Assembly: GCF_001625365.1 (NCBI RefSeq)
Contig: NZ_LJJF01000001.1
Coordinates: forward strand, 992,001 to 1,056,000
DNA length: 64,000 nt
DNA from: Streptomyces sp. MJM8645
Lineage (GTDB): Bacteria; Actinomycetota; Actinomycetes; Streptomycetales; Streptomycetaceae
Direction: 5' to 3'
The position numbers and the translations under genes were made by a program. The notes under the pieces were generated by a model. That model saw only the letters and a list, made by a program, of their open reading frames with translations. It had not been told where the DNA came from and did no database searches. Shown here piece by piece: positions 46,559-56,891 of this stretch. How positions within the stretch are numbered: position 1 is the first letter of the stretch; every line of letters begins with the position of its first letter.

Positions 46559-47576
46559 ACCGGTGCCGCAGGTACGCCTCGGCGGTCTCGCGCAGGCGGT
46601 CGTGCAGGCCGTCGTAGGCGCGGACCCGCCCGAGCAGGCTCTTCGGCAGCTTGGCGACCATCGTGTAGTTGGTGTCGCAGACGTTGGCGGCCGGCGCCAG
46701 CCCGGCCTGGCTGACCAGTTGGTAGGCGTCGAGCTGGTCCAGGCCGAGCAGGTGCCCGGTCCAGCCGACCAGGTCGTGCTGGCTGATCCGGAACGCGTCC
46801 TCCAGGGGGCGGGCGGAGCCGGTGCTGATCAGGAAGCGGTCGTCCTCCAGCCGGGGCCAGGCCGGTCCGCCGCCCTTGACCAGGTCGACGATCACGGTGG
46901 TGCGCATGGCCGCCTCCACCGCCGTCCCGCACACCTCCCCCTCCCCCTGGCGCGCGTGGCCGTCGCCGATGGCGAGCAGCCCGCCCGGGACGTTGACCCC
47001 GAAGTAGGCGGTGGTGCCGGCCCTCATCTCGGGGGTGTCCAGGTTGCCGCCGTGCGCGCCCGGCGTGATCGAGGCCAGCACCTCGCCGGCCGCCGGGGCG
47101 ACCCCGACGGTGCCGTGCATCGGGTCGAGCGGGAGGTCCACCGTGAAGTCGCTGTTGCGGGCCCGGAATCGGCAGACGCCCGCCTTGAGGTCCAGGTCGT
47201 AGACCCAGACCCGCTCCTCCAGCGGCGGGTGCAGCATCGCCGTGCTGTGGGTCGCGGTCAGCGCGCCGAAGTGCGGGAAGGTGCTGGAGACGCCGTAGTC
47301 GCGGGCCGGGGTGATCTCCACGAAGTGCACCGCGAGGACGTCGCCGGGCTCCGCGCCCGCCACCGCGATCGGCCCGGTGACCGGGTTGAGGTAGGGGAAG
47401 ACGCACACCTGGCTGGGCAGGTCGCCGGTGCCGCGCACCTTGCCGCCGAAGCAGTCCTCGGTGGTCAGTTCGACGATGGTGCCGGGCTGCACGGTGACGA
47501 GCGGTGCGCGCCCGCCGAAGGTGTAGGCGTAGTCGGCCGGGGCGGGGGCCAGCTGGACGGTCTCGGGCAGGCTCAC
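46557..47576 (-). CDS. Acetamidase/formamidase family protein
   Basis: A 339-residue FmdA/AmdA-like amidase that hydrolyses short amides to carboxylate and ammonia. Family landmarks: VELTTEDCFGG, GPIAVAGAEPGDVLAVHFVEI, LDPMHGTVGVAPA, THAG-like GAHGGNLD, IGDGHARQGEGEVCGTAVE. It is monocistronic; the upstream gene is on the same strand but separated by a 243-bp repeat-bearing spacer. Confidence 0.93.
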   Translation of the reverse strand: MSLPETVQLAPAPADYAYTFGGRAPLVTVQPGTIVELTTEDCFGGKVRGTGDLPSQVCVFPYLNPVTGPIAVAGAEPGDVLAVHFVEITPARDYGVSSTFPHFGALTATHSTAMLHPPLEERVWVYDLDLKAGVCRFRARNSDFTVDLPLDPMHGTVGVAPAAGEVLASITPGAHGGNLDTPEMRAGTTAYFGVNVPGGLLAIGDGHARQGEGEVCGTAVEAAMRTTVIVDLVKGGGPAWPRLEDDRFLISTGSARPLEDAFRISQHDLVGWTGHLLGLDQLDAYQLVSQAGLAPAANVCDTNYTMVAKLPKSLLGRVRAYDGLHDRLRETAEAYLRHR

Positions 47577-47727
47577 GGGTTCTCCTCGCGGGTGGTGGGC
47601 GCGGGCGTGTCAACCATGGTGCTCTCTCTCCGTGACGACCCTGGGGGTGTGGGGAGACTGCGGAGGCAAGTATGTCCAGATGGCGGCCCCGGAGAACGCG
47701 AAGGCCCGCCCCCGCCGAGGCGGGAGC

Positions 47728-47825
47728 GGGCTGCCGGGCTGCCGGGCTGCCGGGCTGCCGGCCACAGCACACAGCACACAGCACACAGCTGCAGCCACGG
47801 ACTACGGCTACGGCTACGGCTACGG
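47728..47825. repeat. Three adjoining microsatellites at the 3' end of the NlpC/P60 gene
   Basis: Within 98 bp there are three different tandem arrays: gggctgcc x4 (47728-47759), cacagca x3.9 (47763-47789) and ctacgg x4 (47802-47825). The last includes the stop codon of the peptidase gene (47820-47822). The spacer 47577-47819 holds no other gene. Confidence 0.92.
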
Positions 47826-48890
47826 CCGGACGGCGCCCACGTACGGCATGGCGCTGATCGGGAGGACCTCGACGTTCTTGCCGGTGCGCGGGGCGTGGAT
47901 CATCTTGCCGTCGCCGATGTAGATGCCCACGTGGTGGATGTCGGGGTAGAAGAAGACCAGGTCGCCGGGCTGGAGGTCGGCGCGCTGGACGCGGGAGCCG
48001 GTGTTCCACTGGTCCTGGGACATCCGGGGCAGCTTGACGTTGCCCGCGCGGTAGGCGCCGCCGGTGAGACCGGAGCAGTCGAAGCTGTTGGGGCCGGTCG
48101 CGCCCCAGCCGTAGGGCTTGCCGAGCTGGGCGTAGGCGAACTGGAGGACGGCGGCGGCGCGACCGCTGGCGGGCGGCGCCGGGGTGTTCATGTTCGGGCG
48201 CTCCGAGGAGCGGGAGGCCCGGTCGGCGGCGGCCGCCGCCTGGGCCTCGGCCTTGGCCTTCTCGGCGTTCTGCTGGGCGTTGATCTTGGCGCGGTCCTCG
48301 GCGCTCAGCTTGTTGAGCATGCCCTGCGCCTGGGCGAGCTTGACCTGGATCTGCTTCTTCTTCTCCCCCAGCTCGGTGCCGACGGAGTCGAGCTGGGCCA
48401 GGGTGGCGGTGGCCTCGGCGCGGTCCTGGTCGAGCTTGCGCTGCTCGTTCTGGGCCTGCTTGAGCAGGGATATCTGGGAGTCGGCGAGGTGGTTCTGGAC
48501 CGAGGCGCGCTCCAGGTAGGCGGCCGGGTCGGAGTCGAGCATCAGCTGGAAGGACGGGTCGATGCCGTTGGTGCGGTACTGGTCGGCGGCCACCGCGCCG
48601 AGCTGGGAGCGCAGCTCGTTCATCGCCTCCTGCCCGCGGGCGACCTTCTCCTGGATCTTGCTGGCGTCGCCCTGGAGCTTCTGCTGCTTCTCCTGGAAGC
48701 CGTTGAACTGCTCGACGGCCTGCTCGGCCTCCTCGTTGAGCTTGTCCACCTGCTCCTTGACGGAGGCCAGGTTGGGGGCGGGCTCGGCGTGGGCGGTGCC
48801 GGAGGCGAGGACGGCGCCGCCGGCCATGGCCGTGGTGAGGACCGCCATGCGGGCCCGGCTCGGGGGGCTGGGCTTGCGACGCTTTCCCAT
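47820..48890 (-). CDS. Secreted NlpC/P60-family peptidoglycan endopeptidase
   Basis: A 356-residue secreted cell-wall hydrolase. A signal peptide (MRTAMAG-type: MAVLTTAMAGGAVLASGTAHA, cleaved near 35) is followed by a long coiled coil (about 40-205, VDKLNEEAEQAVEQFNGFQ and onward), a linker, and a C-terminal NlpC/P60 domain (about 245-356) with the catalytic Cys272 in DCSGLTGG and the His in HHVGIYIGDG. It cuts D-Glu to diaminopimelate bonds in muropeptides. The coiled coil is like that of RipA-type hydrolases. A 302-bp spacer separates it from the divergent mutA. Confidence 0.93.
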   Translation of the reverse strand: MGKRRKPSPPSRARMAVLTTAMAGGAVLASGTAHAEPAPNLASVKEQVDKLNEEAEQAVEQFNGFQEKQQKLQGDASKIQEKVARGQEAMNELRSQLGAVAADQYRTNGIDPSFQLMLDSDPAAYLERASVQNHLADSQISLLKQAQNEQRKLDQDRAEATATLAQLDSVGTELGEKKKQIQVKLAQAQGMLNKLSAEDRAKINAQQNAEKAKAEAQAAAAADRASRSSERPNMNTPAPPASGRAAAVLQFAYAQLGKPYGWGATGPNSFDCSGLTGGAYRAGNVKLPRMSQDQWNTGSRVQRADLQPGDLVFFYPDIHHVGIYIGDGKMIHAPRTGKNVEVLPISAMPYVGAVRP

Positions 48891-49192
48891 GGCGGGGGGC
48901 TCTCCTTCGGGGGACGGCAGGGGACGGCGAAGGCGGGCGAGGACCTACGGGGGTTCGGTCCCCGCCCACCTTCTTCGAAGTAACTTAATAGATGAGTGGA
49001 GGGGTTCCGCAATCCCCCTGTTCCGGGCCGTTCCGGGCGATCGATCGTGGCCCCCGGCACCGGCGTTGACCTCGGGTGCCACCGTCCGCGGCACTCCTCG
49101 CCGCCCGGAGTGCTGAGAACGTGCCAAATCGAGGGAAAGGTCACACGGGCCGCCCCTCCTGCGGGCCTGCGAACGAGCGCTAACCTGCGGTC
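48891..49192. promoter_or_regulatory. Divergent promoter region, p60 gene / mutA
   Basis: On the plus strand TAACCT (49181-49186) stands exactly 6 nt before the mutA ATG, a leaderless promoter. On the minus strand the p60 leader is about 90-120 nt from an AT-rich spot (tctattaagtta, near 48980-48992) and carries aaggagagc as Shine-Dalgarno. No further gene or clear riboswitch was recognised. Confidence 0.5.
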
Positions 49193-51061
49193 ATGAACGT
49201 CCTGCCCGAAGGGCTCCCCCTCGCCGCCGAATTCCCGGCCGCACACCGCGAGCAGTGGCAGCAGCTCGTCGAGGGCGTGCTGCGCAAGTCCGGCGCGCAG
49301 CCCGCGGACGGCGCCGCCGCCGAGCGGGCGCTCACCACCGAACTCCCGGACGGGCTGCGCGCCCGCCCGCTGTACACCGCCGAGGACGCCCCGGCCGAAG
49401 CCGGCTACCCCGGCTTCCCCCCGTTCGTCCGCGGCGGCCGGCCGCAGGGCGCGGCCGTCGCCGGCTGGGACGTCCGCCAGCGGCACGCCGACCCGGACCG
49501 CCGGCGCACCAACGAGGCGGTCCTGGCCGACCTGGAGAACGGCGTCGGCTCGCTCTGGCTGGAGCTCGGCGGCGCGGGCCTGCCCGTCACGGCCCTGCCC
49601 GAGACGCTGACCGGCGTGTACCTCGACCTGGCCGCCGTGGCACTCGACGCCGGGCCCGAATTCACCGCCGCCGCCGAGCAGTTGTTCGCCCTGTACGAGG
49701 AGCGCGAGGTCTCCCCCGGCGCCGCCGCCGGCAACCTCGGCGCCGACCCGCTGGGCCTCCAGGCCCGCACCGGCGAGACCGGACGCACCGCCGCGCTGCT
49801 CGCCGAGGCCACCGCGCTGGCCGCCCGCTGCGCCGCCGAGTACCCCGGCGTCCGGGCGCTGACCGTGGACGCCCTGCCCTACCACGAGGCCGGCGCCTCG
49901 CCCGCCCAGGAGCTGGGCTGCTCGCTCGCCACCGGCGTCGCCTACCTGCGGGCGCTCACCGCCGCCGGGCTGTCCGTGGACGCCGCGCTCGGCCAGCTGG
50001 AATTCCGCTACGCGGCCGACGCCGACCAGTTCCTCACCATCGCCAAGTTCCGTGCCGCGCGCCGCCTCTGGTCCCGCGTCGCCGAGGTGTCGGGGGCCTC
50101 CGCGGCCGCCTCGGCGCAGCGCCAGCACGCCGTCACCTCCCGGGTGATGATGACCGCCCGCGACCCGTGGGTGAACATGCTGCGCACCACCGTCGCCTGC
50201 CTCGCCGCCGGCGTGGGCGGCGCCGACGCCGTCACCGTGCTGCCCTTCGACAACGCCCTCGGCCTGCCGGACGCCTTCGCCCGCCGGATCGCCCGCAACA
50301 CCCAGTCGATCCTGCTGGAGGAGTCCCACCTCGCCCGGGTGATCGACCCGGCCGGCGGCTCCTGGTACGTCGAGCAGCTGGGCGAGGAGCTGGCGGCGGC
50401 CGCCTGGGCCTGGTTCCAGGAGATCGAGCGGGCCGGCGGCCAGCAGACGGCGCTCACCGACGGGACGGTCCGCGAGCGGATCGCCGCGACCTGGGCGGAG
50501 CGCTCCGTCAAGCTCGCCAAGCGGCGCGAACCCGTCACCGGCGTCAGCGAGTTCCCGCACCTGGAGGAGCGGCCGCTGGTCCGCGAACCGGCCCCGGCCG
50601 CACCGGTCGGCGGGCTGCCGCAGGTGCGCCGCTCCGAGGCGTACGAGGCGCTGCGCGACCGCTCGGACGCGCAGCTCGCGGCCACCGGCGAGCGGCCGAA
50701 GCTGTTCCTGGCCTCGATCGGCACCGCCTCCGCGCACACCGCGCGCACCACCTTCGCCGCCAACCTGTTCCAGGCCGGCGGCATCGCGACGACCTCGCTG
50801 GAGTCCGTCGACCCGGCCGCCTTCGCCGAGGCCTTCACCGCCTCCGGCGCCACCGCCGCCTGCCTGTGCTCCAGCGACGCGCAGTACGGCGAGCACGCCG
50901 AGGCCGTCGCCGGCGCGCTGAAGGCGGCCGGAGCGGGGCGGGTGCTGCTGGCCGGTCGACTCGGCGAAGTCCCGGCAGGAGTAGACGAGTTCATCCACGC
51001 GGGCGGGGACGCCATCGCCGTCCTCACCTCCCTGCTCGACCAGATCGGAGTGGCACGATGA
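49193..51061 (+). CDS. mutA: Methylmalonyl-CoA mutase, small (beta) subunit
   Basis: A 622-residue MutA, the non-catalytic partner of MutB. The CoA-binding barrel region (TPEG-type: [57 protein letters not shown]) is retained. The C-terminal flavodoxin-like domain (about 500-622) lacks the DxHxxG cobalamin motif, as expected for this subunit. A leaderless -10 precedes the ATG. Its stop overlaps the mutB ATG by 4 bp. Confidence 0.95.
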   Translation: MNVLPEGLPLAAEFPAAHREQWQQLVEGVLRKSGAQPADGAAAERALTTELPDGLRARPLYTAEDAPAEAGYPGFPPFVRGGRPQGAAVAGWDVRQRHADPDRRRTNEAVLADLENGVGSLWLELGGAGLPVTALPETLTGVYLDLAAVALDAGPEFTAAAEQLFALYEEREVSPGAAAGNLGADPLGLQARTGETGRTAALLAEATALAARCAAEYPGVRALTVDALPYHEAGASPAQELGCSLATGVAYLRALTAAGLSVDAALGQLEFRYAADADQFLTIAKFRAARRLWSRVAEVSGASAAASAQRQHAVTSRVMMTARDPWVNMLRTTVACLAAGVGGADAVTVLPFDNALGLPDAFARRIARNTQSILLEESHLARVIDPAGGSWYVEQLGEELAAAAWAWFQEIERAGGQQTALTDGTVRERIAATWAERSVKLAKRREPVTGVSEFPHLEERPLVREPAPAAPVGGLPQVRRSEAYEALRDRSDAQLAATGERPKLFLASIGTASAHTARTTFAANLFQAGGIATTSLESVDPAAFAEAFTASGATAACLCSSDAQYGEHAEAVAGALKAAGAGRVLLAGRLGEVPAGVDEFIHAGGDAIAVLTSLLDQIGVAR

Positions 51062-53262
51062 TCCCCGACTTCACCGGAATCGGGCTGAACGGGGATCCCT
51101 CCGGGGACGTCACCGACGGCCAGTGGCGGGCCGCCTGGCGGCAGTCCACCGGCAAGGACGTCGACGAACTGGTCTGGGACACCCCCGAGGGCATCGGCGT
51201 CAAACCGCTGTACACCACGGCGGACCTGGCCGGCCTGGACTTCCTGGAGACCTACCCGGGCATCGCCCCGTACCTGCGCGGGCCGTACCCGACCATGTAC
51301 GTCAACCAGCCGTGGACCGTCCGCCAGTACGCGGGCTTCTCCACCGCCGAGGAGTCCAACGCCTTCTACCGCCGCAACCTGGCGGCCGGCCAGAAGGGCC
51401 TCTCGGTCGCCTTCGACCTGCCGACCCACCGCGGCTACGACAGCGACCACCCGCGCGTCACCGGCGACGTCGGCATGGCGGGCGTGGCGATCGACTCGAT
51501 CTACGACATGCGCCAACTCTTCGACGGCATCCCGCTGGACAAGATGTCGGTGTCGATGACCATGAACGGCGCCGTCCTGCCCGTCCTGGCCCTGTACATC
51601 GTGGCCGCCGAGGAGCAGGGGGTGGCACCCGAGAAGCTGGCGGGGACCATCCAGAACGACATCCTCAAGGAGTTCATGGTCCGCAACACCTACATCTACC
51701 CGCCGCAGCCGTCGATGCGGATCATCTCGGACATCTTCGCGTACACCTCGCAGAAGATGCCCCGGTACAACTCCATCTCCATCTCCGGCTACCACATCCA
51801 GGAGGCCGGGGCCACCGCCGACCTGGAGCTGGCCTACACCCTGGCCGACGGGGTGGAGTACCTGCGCGCGGGCCTGGACGTGGGCCTGGACGTGGACGCC
51901 TTCGCGCCGCGGCTGTCGTTCTTCTGGGCGATCGGCATGAACTTCTTCATGGAGGTCGCCAAGCTGCGCGCGGCCCGGCTGCTGTGGGCCAAGCTGGTCA
52001 AGCAGTTCGACCCGAAGAACGCCAAGTCGCTGTCGCTGCGCACCCATTCGCAGACCTCCGGCTGGTCGCTCACCGCCCAGGACGTGTTCAACAACGTGAC
52101 CCGCACCTGTGTGGAGGCGATGGCCGCCACCCAGGGCCACACCCAGTCGCTGCACACCAACGCGCTCGACGAGGCGCTGGCCCTGCCCACCGACTTCTCC
52201 GCCCGGATCGCCCGCAACACCCAGCTGCTGCTCCAGCAGGAGTCCGGCACCTGCCGGGTCATCGACCCGTGGGGCGGCTCCGCCTACGTCGAGAAGCTCA
52301 CCCACGACCTGGCACGCCGCGCCTGGCAGCACATCCAGGAGGTCGAGGCGGCCGGCGGCATGGCCAAGGCCATCGACGCGGGCATCCCGAAGATGCGCGT
52401 CGAGGAGGCCGCCGCCCGCACCCAGGCCCGGATCGACTCCGGCCGCCAGCCCGTCATCGGCGTCAACAAGTACCGGGTGGACAGCGACGAGCAGATCGAC
52501 GTGCTCAAGGTCGACAACTCCTCGGTACGCGCCCGCCAGCTCGAAAAGCTGCGCCGGCTCCGGGAGGAGCGCGACGAGGCGGCCTGCCAGGACGCGCTGA
52601 ACGCGCTCACCCGGGCCGCCGAGGCCGGCCCGCAGCGCGGCGGCTCGCTCGACGGCAACCTGCTGCACCTGGCCGTCAACGCGGCCCGGGCGAAGGCCAC
52701 CGTCGGCGAGATCTCGGACGCCCTGGAGAAGGTGTACGGCCGGCACAGCGGCCAGATCCGTACCATCTCCGGTGTGTACCGAGACGAAGCGGGCCCCTCG
52801 GCCTCCCTCCAGCGCACCCGCGACCTGGTCGAGCGGTTCGAGCGGGCCGAAGGCCGGCGCCCGCGCATCCTGGTCGCCAAGATGGGCCAGGACGGCCACG
52901 ACCGCGGCCAGAAGGTGATCGCCACCGCCTTCGCCGACCTCGGCTTCACCGTGGACGTCGGCCCGCTCTTCCAGACCCCCGACGAGGTCGCCCGCCAGGC
53001 CGTCGAGGCGGACGTGCACATCGTCGGCGTCTCCTCGCTCGCCGCCGGGCACCTCACCCTGGTCCCCGCGCTGCGCACCGCACTCGCCGAGGCCGGCCGG
53101 GAGGACATCACCATCGTGGTCGGCGGGGTGATCCCCCCGCAGGACTTCGACGCGCTGTACGAGGCGGGAGCGGCGGCGGTCTTCCCGCCGGGCACCGTCA
53201 TCCCGGACGCCGCCTACGACCTCCTCACCTCGCTGGCGGCCGACCTCGGCCACGAGCTGTGA
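51058..53262 (+). CDS. mutB: Methylmalonyl-CoA mutase, large (alpha) subunit
   Basis: A 734-residue catalytic subunit that interconverts methylmalonyl-CoA and succinyl-CoA using adenosylcobalamin. The CoA barrel (about 1-560) includes [21 protein letters not shown] and [14 protein letters not shown]; the C-terminal cobalamin domain has the D612-x-H614-x-x-G617 motif. In streptomycetes it links propionyl/methylmalonyl supply for polyketides with the TCA cycle. Coupled to mutA by ATGA; meaB follows after 12 bp. Confidence 0.97.
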   Translation: MIPDFTGIGLNGDPSGDVTDGQWRAAWRQSTGKDVDELVWDTPEGIGVKPLYTTADLAGLDFLETYPGIAPYLRGPYPTMYVNQPWTVRQYAGFSTAEESNAFYRRNLAAGQKGLSVAFDLPTHRGYDSDHPRVTGDVGMAGVAIDSIYDMRQLFDGIPLDKMSVSMTMNGAVLPVLALYIVAAEEQGVAPEKLAGTIQNDILKEFMVRNTYIYPPQPSMRIISDIFAYTSQKMPRYNSISISGYHIQEAGATADLELAYTLADGVEYLRAGLDVGLDVDAFAPRLSFFWAIGMNFFMEVAKLRAARLLWAKLVKQFDPKNAKSLSLRTHSQTSGWSLTAQDVFNNVTRTCVEAMAATQGHTQSLHTNALDEALALPTDFSARIARNTQLLLQQESGTCRVIDPWGGSAYVEKLTHDLARRAWQHIQEVEAAGGMAKAIDAGIPKMRVEEAAARTQARIDSGRQPVIGVNKYRVDSDEQIDVLKVDNSSVRARQLEKLRRLREERDEAACQDALNALTRAAEAGPQRGGSLDGNLLHLAVNAARAKATVGEISDALEKVYGRHSGQIRTISGVYRDEAGPSASLQRTRDLVERFERAEGRRPRILVAKMGQDGHDRGQKVIATAFADLGFTVDVGPLFQTPDEVARQAVEADVHIVGVSSLAAGHLTLVPALRTALAEAGREDITIVVGGVIPPQDFDALYEAGAAAVFPPGTVIPDAAYDLLTSLAADLGHEL

Positions 53263-53274
53263 GATTTTGATCGT

Positions 53275-54276
53275 ATGCCTCCGCGGACGATCGACCTCGA
53301 CAGCTATGTGACGGGTGTCCTCGACGGCTCGCGCGCCTGGATCGCGCGCGCCGTCACCCTCGTCGAGTCCACCCGGCCCGACCACCGCGCGCTCGCGCAG
53401 CAGTTGCTCCAACGGCTGCTGCCGCACGCGGGCGGCGCCGTCCGGGTGGGCATCACCGGCGTCCCCGGTGTCGGCAAGTCGACCTTCATCGACTCCTTCG
53501 GCACCATGCTCACGGGGCTCGGCCACCGGGTCGCCGTGCTCGCCGTCGACCCCACGTCCAGCCGAACCGGCGGCTCCATCCTCGGCGACAAGACCCGGAT
53601 GGAACGCCTCGCCGTCGACCCGCACGCCTTCGTCCGCCCCTCGCCCACCTCCGGGACGCTGGGCGGCGTCGCCAAGGCCACCCGGGAGTCCATGGTGGTG
53701 ATGGAGGCCGCCGGCTACGACGTGGTCCTGATCGAGACGGTGGGAGTCGGCCAGTCCGAGACCGCCGTCGCCGGGATGGTCGACACCTTCCTACTGCTCA
53801 GCCTCGCCCGCACCGGCGACCAGTTGCAGGGCATCAAGAAGGGCGTCCTGGAGCTGGCCGACGTCATCGCCGTCAACAAGGCCGACGGCCCGCACGAACC
53901 CGACGCCCGCGCCGCCGCCCGCGAACTCGCCGGCGCCCTACGGCTGTTGCAGGCCCCCGACGCGGCGTGGACGCCCCCGGTGCTGACCTGCAGCGGCCGC
54001 GACGGCGCCGGACTCGACGTGCTGTGGGAACGGCTCCAGCAACACCGCAAGGTCCTCGACGCCACCGGCGCACTGGCCGCGAAACGGCGGGAACAGCAGG
54101 TCGAATGGACCTGGACGATGGTCCACGACCAGCTCTACGCGCGGCTGCACGAACACCCCGAAGTGCGGCGGCTCGCGGTCGAGTTGGAGGCCCAGGTGCG
54201 CGCCGGCACCATACCGGCGGGGCTGGCCGCGCAGCAGATCCTGGACGCCTTCTTCGGCTTCTTCGGCGCGCCCTGA
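53275..54276 (+). CDS. meaB: Methylmalonyl-CoA mutase-associated GTPase
   Basis: A 333-residue G3E-family GTPase (MeaB/ArgK) that protects and reactivates mutase by gating cobalamin exchange. Walker A GVPGVGKST from residue 62, DPTSSRTGGSILGDKTRM, ETVGVGQSE and the NKAD guanine-specificity motif are present. Third gene of mutA-mutB-meaB, ending at a strong terminator. Confidence 0.96.
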   Translation: MPPRTIDLDSYVTGVLDGSRAWIARAVTLVESTRPDHRALAQQLLQRLLPHAGGAVRVGITGVPGVGKSTFIDSFGTMLTGLGHRVAVLAVDPTSSRTGGSILGDKTRMERLAVDPHAFVRPSPTSGTLGGVAKATRESMVVMEAAGYDVVLIETVGVGQSETAVAGMVDTFLLLSLARTGDQLQGIKKGVLELADVIAVNKADGPHEPDARAAARELAGALRLLQAPDAAWTPPVLTCSGRDGAGLDVLWERLQQHRKVLDATGALAAKRREQQVEWTWTMVHDQLYARLHEHPEVRRLAVELEAQVRAGTIPAGLAAQQILDAFFGFFGAP

Positions 54277-54312
54277 CGGGAGACGCTTCTCGGGTGGCCC
54301 TGGGGAGGAAAA

Positions 54313-54350
54313 GGTGCGAGGGCCGTGCTGGTGTGCACGGCCCTCGCACC
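54313..54350 (+). terminator. Terminator of the mutAB-meaB operon
   Basis: A perfect 16-bp stem (ggtgcgagggccgtgc / gcacggccctcgcacc) with a 6-nt loop, 36 bp past the meaB stop. The spacer 54351-54574 after it has no recognisable gene. Confidence 0.85.
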
Positions 54351-54574
54351 GGGTGTGGGGCGCCCCGTTCCCGCCCTCGTCGCCCGGATCTGCACGTGGT
54401 GGTGAGCTGTTCGGTGTGCTCTGTCACCTGTACGCGATGCTGAGCTGCATTGTTTGATGAGGAATCGAACCCCCTGCGTTGCTCTTCACGCGCCAAGGAC
54501 CGGATAAACCGCCGGCCCGCGGTGTGTGCACGCCTCCGTGGCGACTACCTGCTTCCCACACCCAGCTGGTGGGG

Positions 54575-55048
54575 TCAGTCCTCGATCAGGTCGATCTCCC
54601 AGTTGGTGCGCTGGATCAGGGTGTCCACCTCGCGGATCTCCTTCGCCAGGGCGTCCGCCTGGGCGCGGAGCTCGGCGACCGGCAGGGCGGAGAGCATCCT
54701 CAGTTCGGACCGCAACTGCCGTACGGCGCCGCGCTGGTCGCGCCCGGAGGCGGCGTCGGCGGCTGCGGTGATCACCGAGTGGCGCAGCCGCAGGACGTCC
54801 CGGCGGGCGAGGGCGTCGGTCAGCGTGCCGCCGCCCTCGATGAGCGCGGTGGAGTTGGTCCGGTTGATCTGACGGATCAGCCGCTCCAGCTCGTCCAGCA
54901 CCTCTCCGGCCTGGGCCAGGACCTCCGCCGCGGGCTCGGCCGGCTCCTCGCCCTCCTGGTAGCGGGCACTGCCGACGACGCGCGCCCGCAACTGCTCCAC
55001 CCGCCGCACCGCAGCCGCGCGCTGCGCGAGCGCTTCAGCCAGTTTCAC
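54575..55048 (-). CDS. DIP1984/septicolysin-like helical protein
   Basis: A 157-residue, almost wholly helical protein: MKLAEALAQRAAAVRRVEQLRARV, DELERLIRQINRTNSTALIEGGGTLTDALARRD and DTLIQRTNWEIDLIED are hallmarks of the DIP1984 family (COG-annotated septicolysin in older sources). The family's role is unclear; a toxin function is not established. Monocistronic. Confidence 0.88.
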   Translation of the reverse strand: MKLAEALAQRAAAVRRVEQLRARVVGSARYQEGEEPAEPAAEVLAQAGEVLDELERLIRQINRTNSTALIEGGGTLTDALARRDVLRLRHSVITAAADAASGRDQRGAVRQLRSELRMLSALPVAELRAQADALAKEIREVDTLIQRTNWEIDLIED

Positions 55049-55162
55049 CGCGTCATCACCTCTACGTCCTACTGATCGTCCGGCAAGTATGCACGTCAGT
55101 GCCTGCCGGCACGGTTCGCGGGGTGGGGTCGGCCAGGCCGACCCGGCAGGCGCCGGGCGGGT

Positions 55163-55990
55163 TCATGCCTCTCGACGGCGTTCGGCCGCTGCCCGTACGT
55201 CCGCCAGCGCCCTCGCCCGGTCGACCGGCGGGGGCGAGAAGCGTCCGGGCGCCGCCAGGACGTGCTCCTCCCAGCGGTCCTGCCAGAACTCCACCGTCCA
55301 ACCGGGCCATCGCTGCGGCATCTCGTACGCCTCTGCCGACGCCCCGAGCACCCACCAGCCCACCCGCCGACGCAGCGGATCGACGTGGATGCCGGCATCG
55401 GCCGACGCCTCGCAGACCCCGTGCTCGGGGCCGCCCGCCAGTCGGTCGAGCAGCGCAGCCCCCTCCCGGACCGGATGGTCGTTGACGTTCGCCAGCACGT
55501 AGCAGTGCTCCGTCCCGACCGCCCTGACCGTCACCACCGCAACCATCGGCTCGGGGTCAGCCAGCTCCTCGTCGCCCGGTTCGAGCAGCGGCCCCACCGC
55601 ATGCCCGCGCCCACGAGCACGGACGTGTTCGGGGTCCAGCCCCAGGTACGTCCGCAGCTCGGCAGGGCCGTCGTACATCCACCGGACGTCCCACCCCACC
55701 CATGCCTCCCGCAACAGCTCCAGAGTGGCCGCCCTGTGGCGCATCTCGGCGCTCGGCCCTTCCCAGGCGAACAGCATCAGCACCTTCCGGCCGAGGTCGA
55801 TCAGCGCCGCACCCTGGCAGTGCACATCGTCCAGCCACCAGTCGACCGCTCTCAGGCGCCGGACCATCGAGAGCGCCTCCGCCGGCCCGGCCAGGAGGTC
55901 GAGGTCGATTCCTACCGCCCCGAACCGCGACAGGTACAGCTCGAACTCACCGCTCTCGCGGACAACGACAAAATTCGCACGATCACCCAT
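55163..55990 (-). CDS. Hypothetical protein
   Basis: A 275-residue protein starting MGDRANFVVVRESGEFELYLSRFGA. It is rich in Trp and acidic residues (VDWWLDDVHCQGA, WMYDGPAELRTYLGLDPEHV, WPGWTVEFWQDRWEEHV). No catalytic motif or membrane segment is visible. The ATG at 55990 is chosen since an upstream in-frame start lies in a Gly/Pro-rich stretch. I do not recognise the family; similar stand-alone proteins occur in streptomycetes. Lower G/C at third positions than in the core genes nearby is not evident. Confidence 0.7.
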   Translation of the reverse strand: MGDRANFVVVRESGEFELYLSRFGAVGIDLDLLAGPAEALSMVRRLRAVDWWLDDVHCQGAALIDLGRKVLMLFAWEGPSAEMRHRAATLELLREAWVGWDVRWMYDGPAELRTYLGLDPEHVRARGRGHAVGPLLEPGDEELADPEPMVAVVTVRAVGTEHCYVLANVNDHPVREGAALLDRLAGGPEHGVCEASADAGIHVDPLRRRVGWWVLGASAEAYEMPQRWPGWTVEFWQDRWEEHVLAAPGRFSPPPVDRARALADVRAAAERRREA

Positions 55991-56119
55991 CCGCCCAGGA
56001 TGACCACCCCCAGCACCGGGCCGCCACCACATTTGACGCACCCACGTGGGCACGACCCCAGGGCCGTCACTCGATCCACCGGCATCACCTGACAACCGAT
56101 CAAAATCACTTGCCGAGGA

Positions 56120-56178
56120 TGCTCGGGCGGCTCACCCCACCCCGACGCATTACTCAGTGGACTGACCACCACCGACAC
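56120..56178 (-). pseudogene. Truncated paralogue of the neighbouring ATP-binding regulator
   Basis: From GTG 56178 the minus strand reads VSVVVSPLSNA then SGWGEPPEHPRQV, closely matching the start of the intact gene at 57468 (VSVVVSPLSNA...EWGEPPGADAVPV), with a short deletion, and then loses all similarity within 30 codons. The upstream 56179-56230 also matches the upstream of the intact gene. It is the remnant of a duplicated gene or an inserted fragment. Confidence 0.65.
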
Positions 56179-56505
56179 CCTCTGAGCCAATCGGGCACAA
56201 CCGCCAGCACAGGGCCTGACGTCGATGTCTCTGAGCCGGGGCACGATAGGTGGAACTGACGCGGTGTGGTGACCTGGCCGTTTCGACCCGGTGGGACACG
56301 TTTGTTGGAACCATCTGGCCATTCTTCTTGCCACCTGCGGTGGATTGCCATTCATGTTGGAACCAGTTCCGAACTACCCGGGCTCGCGGCGTCCGTGGCC
56401 GCTCCTCTGAGGGCTTGGAACCGAGCGAGCGCGTACGCAGGACAACTGGAGCGGCGGGGACGACAGCGGTTCAGCCGTTGTAGTCACACCGCGCCGCTTG
56501 GGACC

Positions 56506-56511
56506 TATCCT
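56506..56511 (+). promoter_or_regulatory. Leaderless -10 box for small orphan gene
   Basis: TATCCT followed by exactly 6 nt and the ATG at 56518; no Shine-Dalgarno is present. Confidence 0.55.
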
Positions 56512-56517
56512 GAACCA

Positions 56518-56754
56518 ATGCTTCACGAGCTGTGGGACGAAGGCGAGGAGGGAAAGATGTTCTGCCTGGCCGGACCGCGCGGAGACGGGGCTCGTGCGCT
56601 CTTGTCCGAAGGTGCCCGGCTCGTGTGGACCGTTGAGGCCGCGAGCTACTTCGACGCGATGACGTTGTACTACCAGCGCATGGGCTGGGGCACCTACACC
56701 ACAGAACACCCGGAGTGGGACAACCGGACCTACGCCGAGCACGGCTGGGAATGA
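56518..56754 (+). CDS. Small orphan protein (78 residues)
   Basis: The product MLHELWDEGEEGKMFCLAGP... has 78 residues, is acidic and aromatic (VEAASYFDAMTLYYQRMGW, TEHPEWDNRTYAEHGWE) and has no membrane segment. Similar short proteins with a GWE end occur as orphans in streptomycetes. A leaderless promoter box supports this start. Function unknown. Confidence 0.7.
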   Translation: MLHELWDEGEEGKMFCLAGPRGDGARALLSEGARLVWTVEAASYFDAMTLYYQRMGWGTYTTEHPEWDNRTYAEHGWE

Positions 56755-56891
56755 TCAACCCATTTCACGCCTTCAGTCACACACGCCTCACGAACTACAG
56801 CTGGAGTAGTAGCCCCAAGAGCGATTCCGGCGCTGGGGCACTCCGCTTCCAACAACCGTGACCAAGTCCCAGCCAACGTGTCCTGGCTCAG

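Noticed and set aside
48891..49100. Possible c-di-AMP (ydaO) riboswitch upstream of the NlpC/P60 gene
   Set aside because: Such elements do precede cell-wall hydrolases in actinobacteria, but the conserved blocks could not be found in the leader by eye.
49193..54276. Cobalamin riboswitch before mutA
   Set aside because: The -10 box is 6 nt from the ATG, so there is no leader to hold one.
54455..54480. tRNA-like T-arm on the minus strand (GGGGGTTCGATTCC)
   Set aside because: No matching acceptor, D or anticodon arm can be drawn upstream, so it is not a tRNA gene; it may be a chance match or an old attachment-site fragment, but no integrase or second copy is present.
54575..55048. Toxin call (septicolysin) for the DIP1984-like protein
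   Set aside because: The name comes from old annotation; no secretion signal or pore-forming feature is visible.
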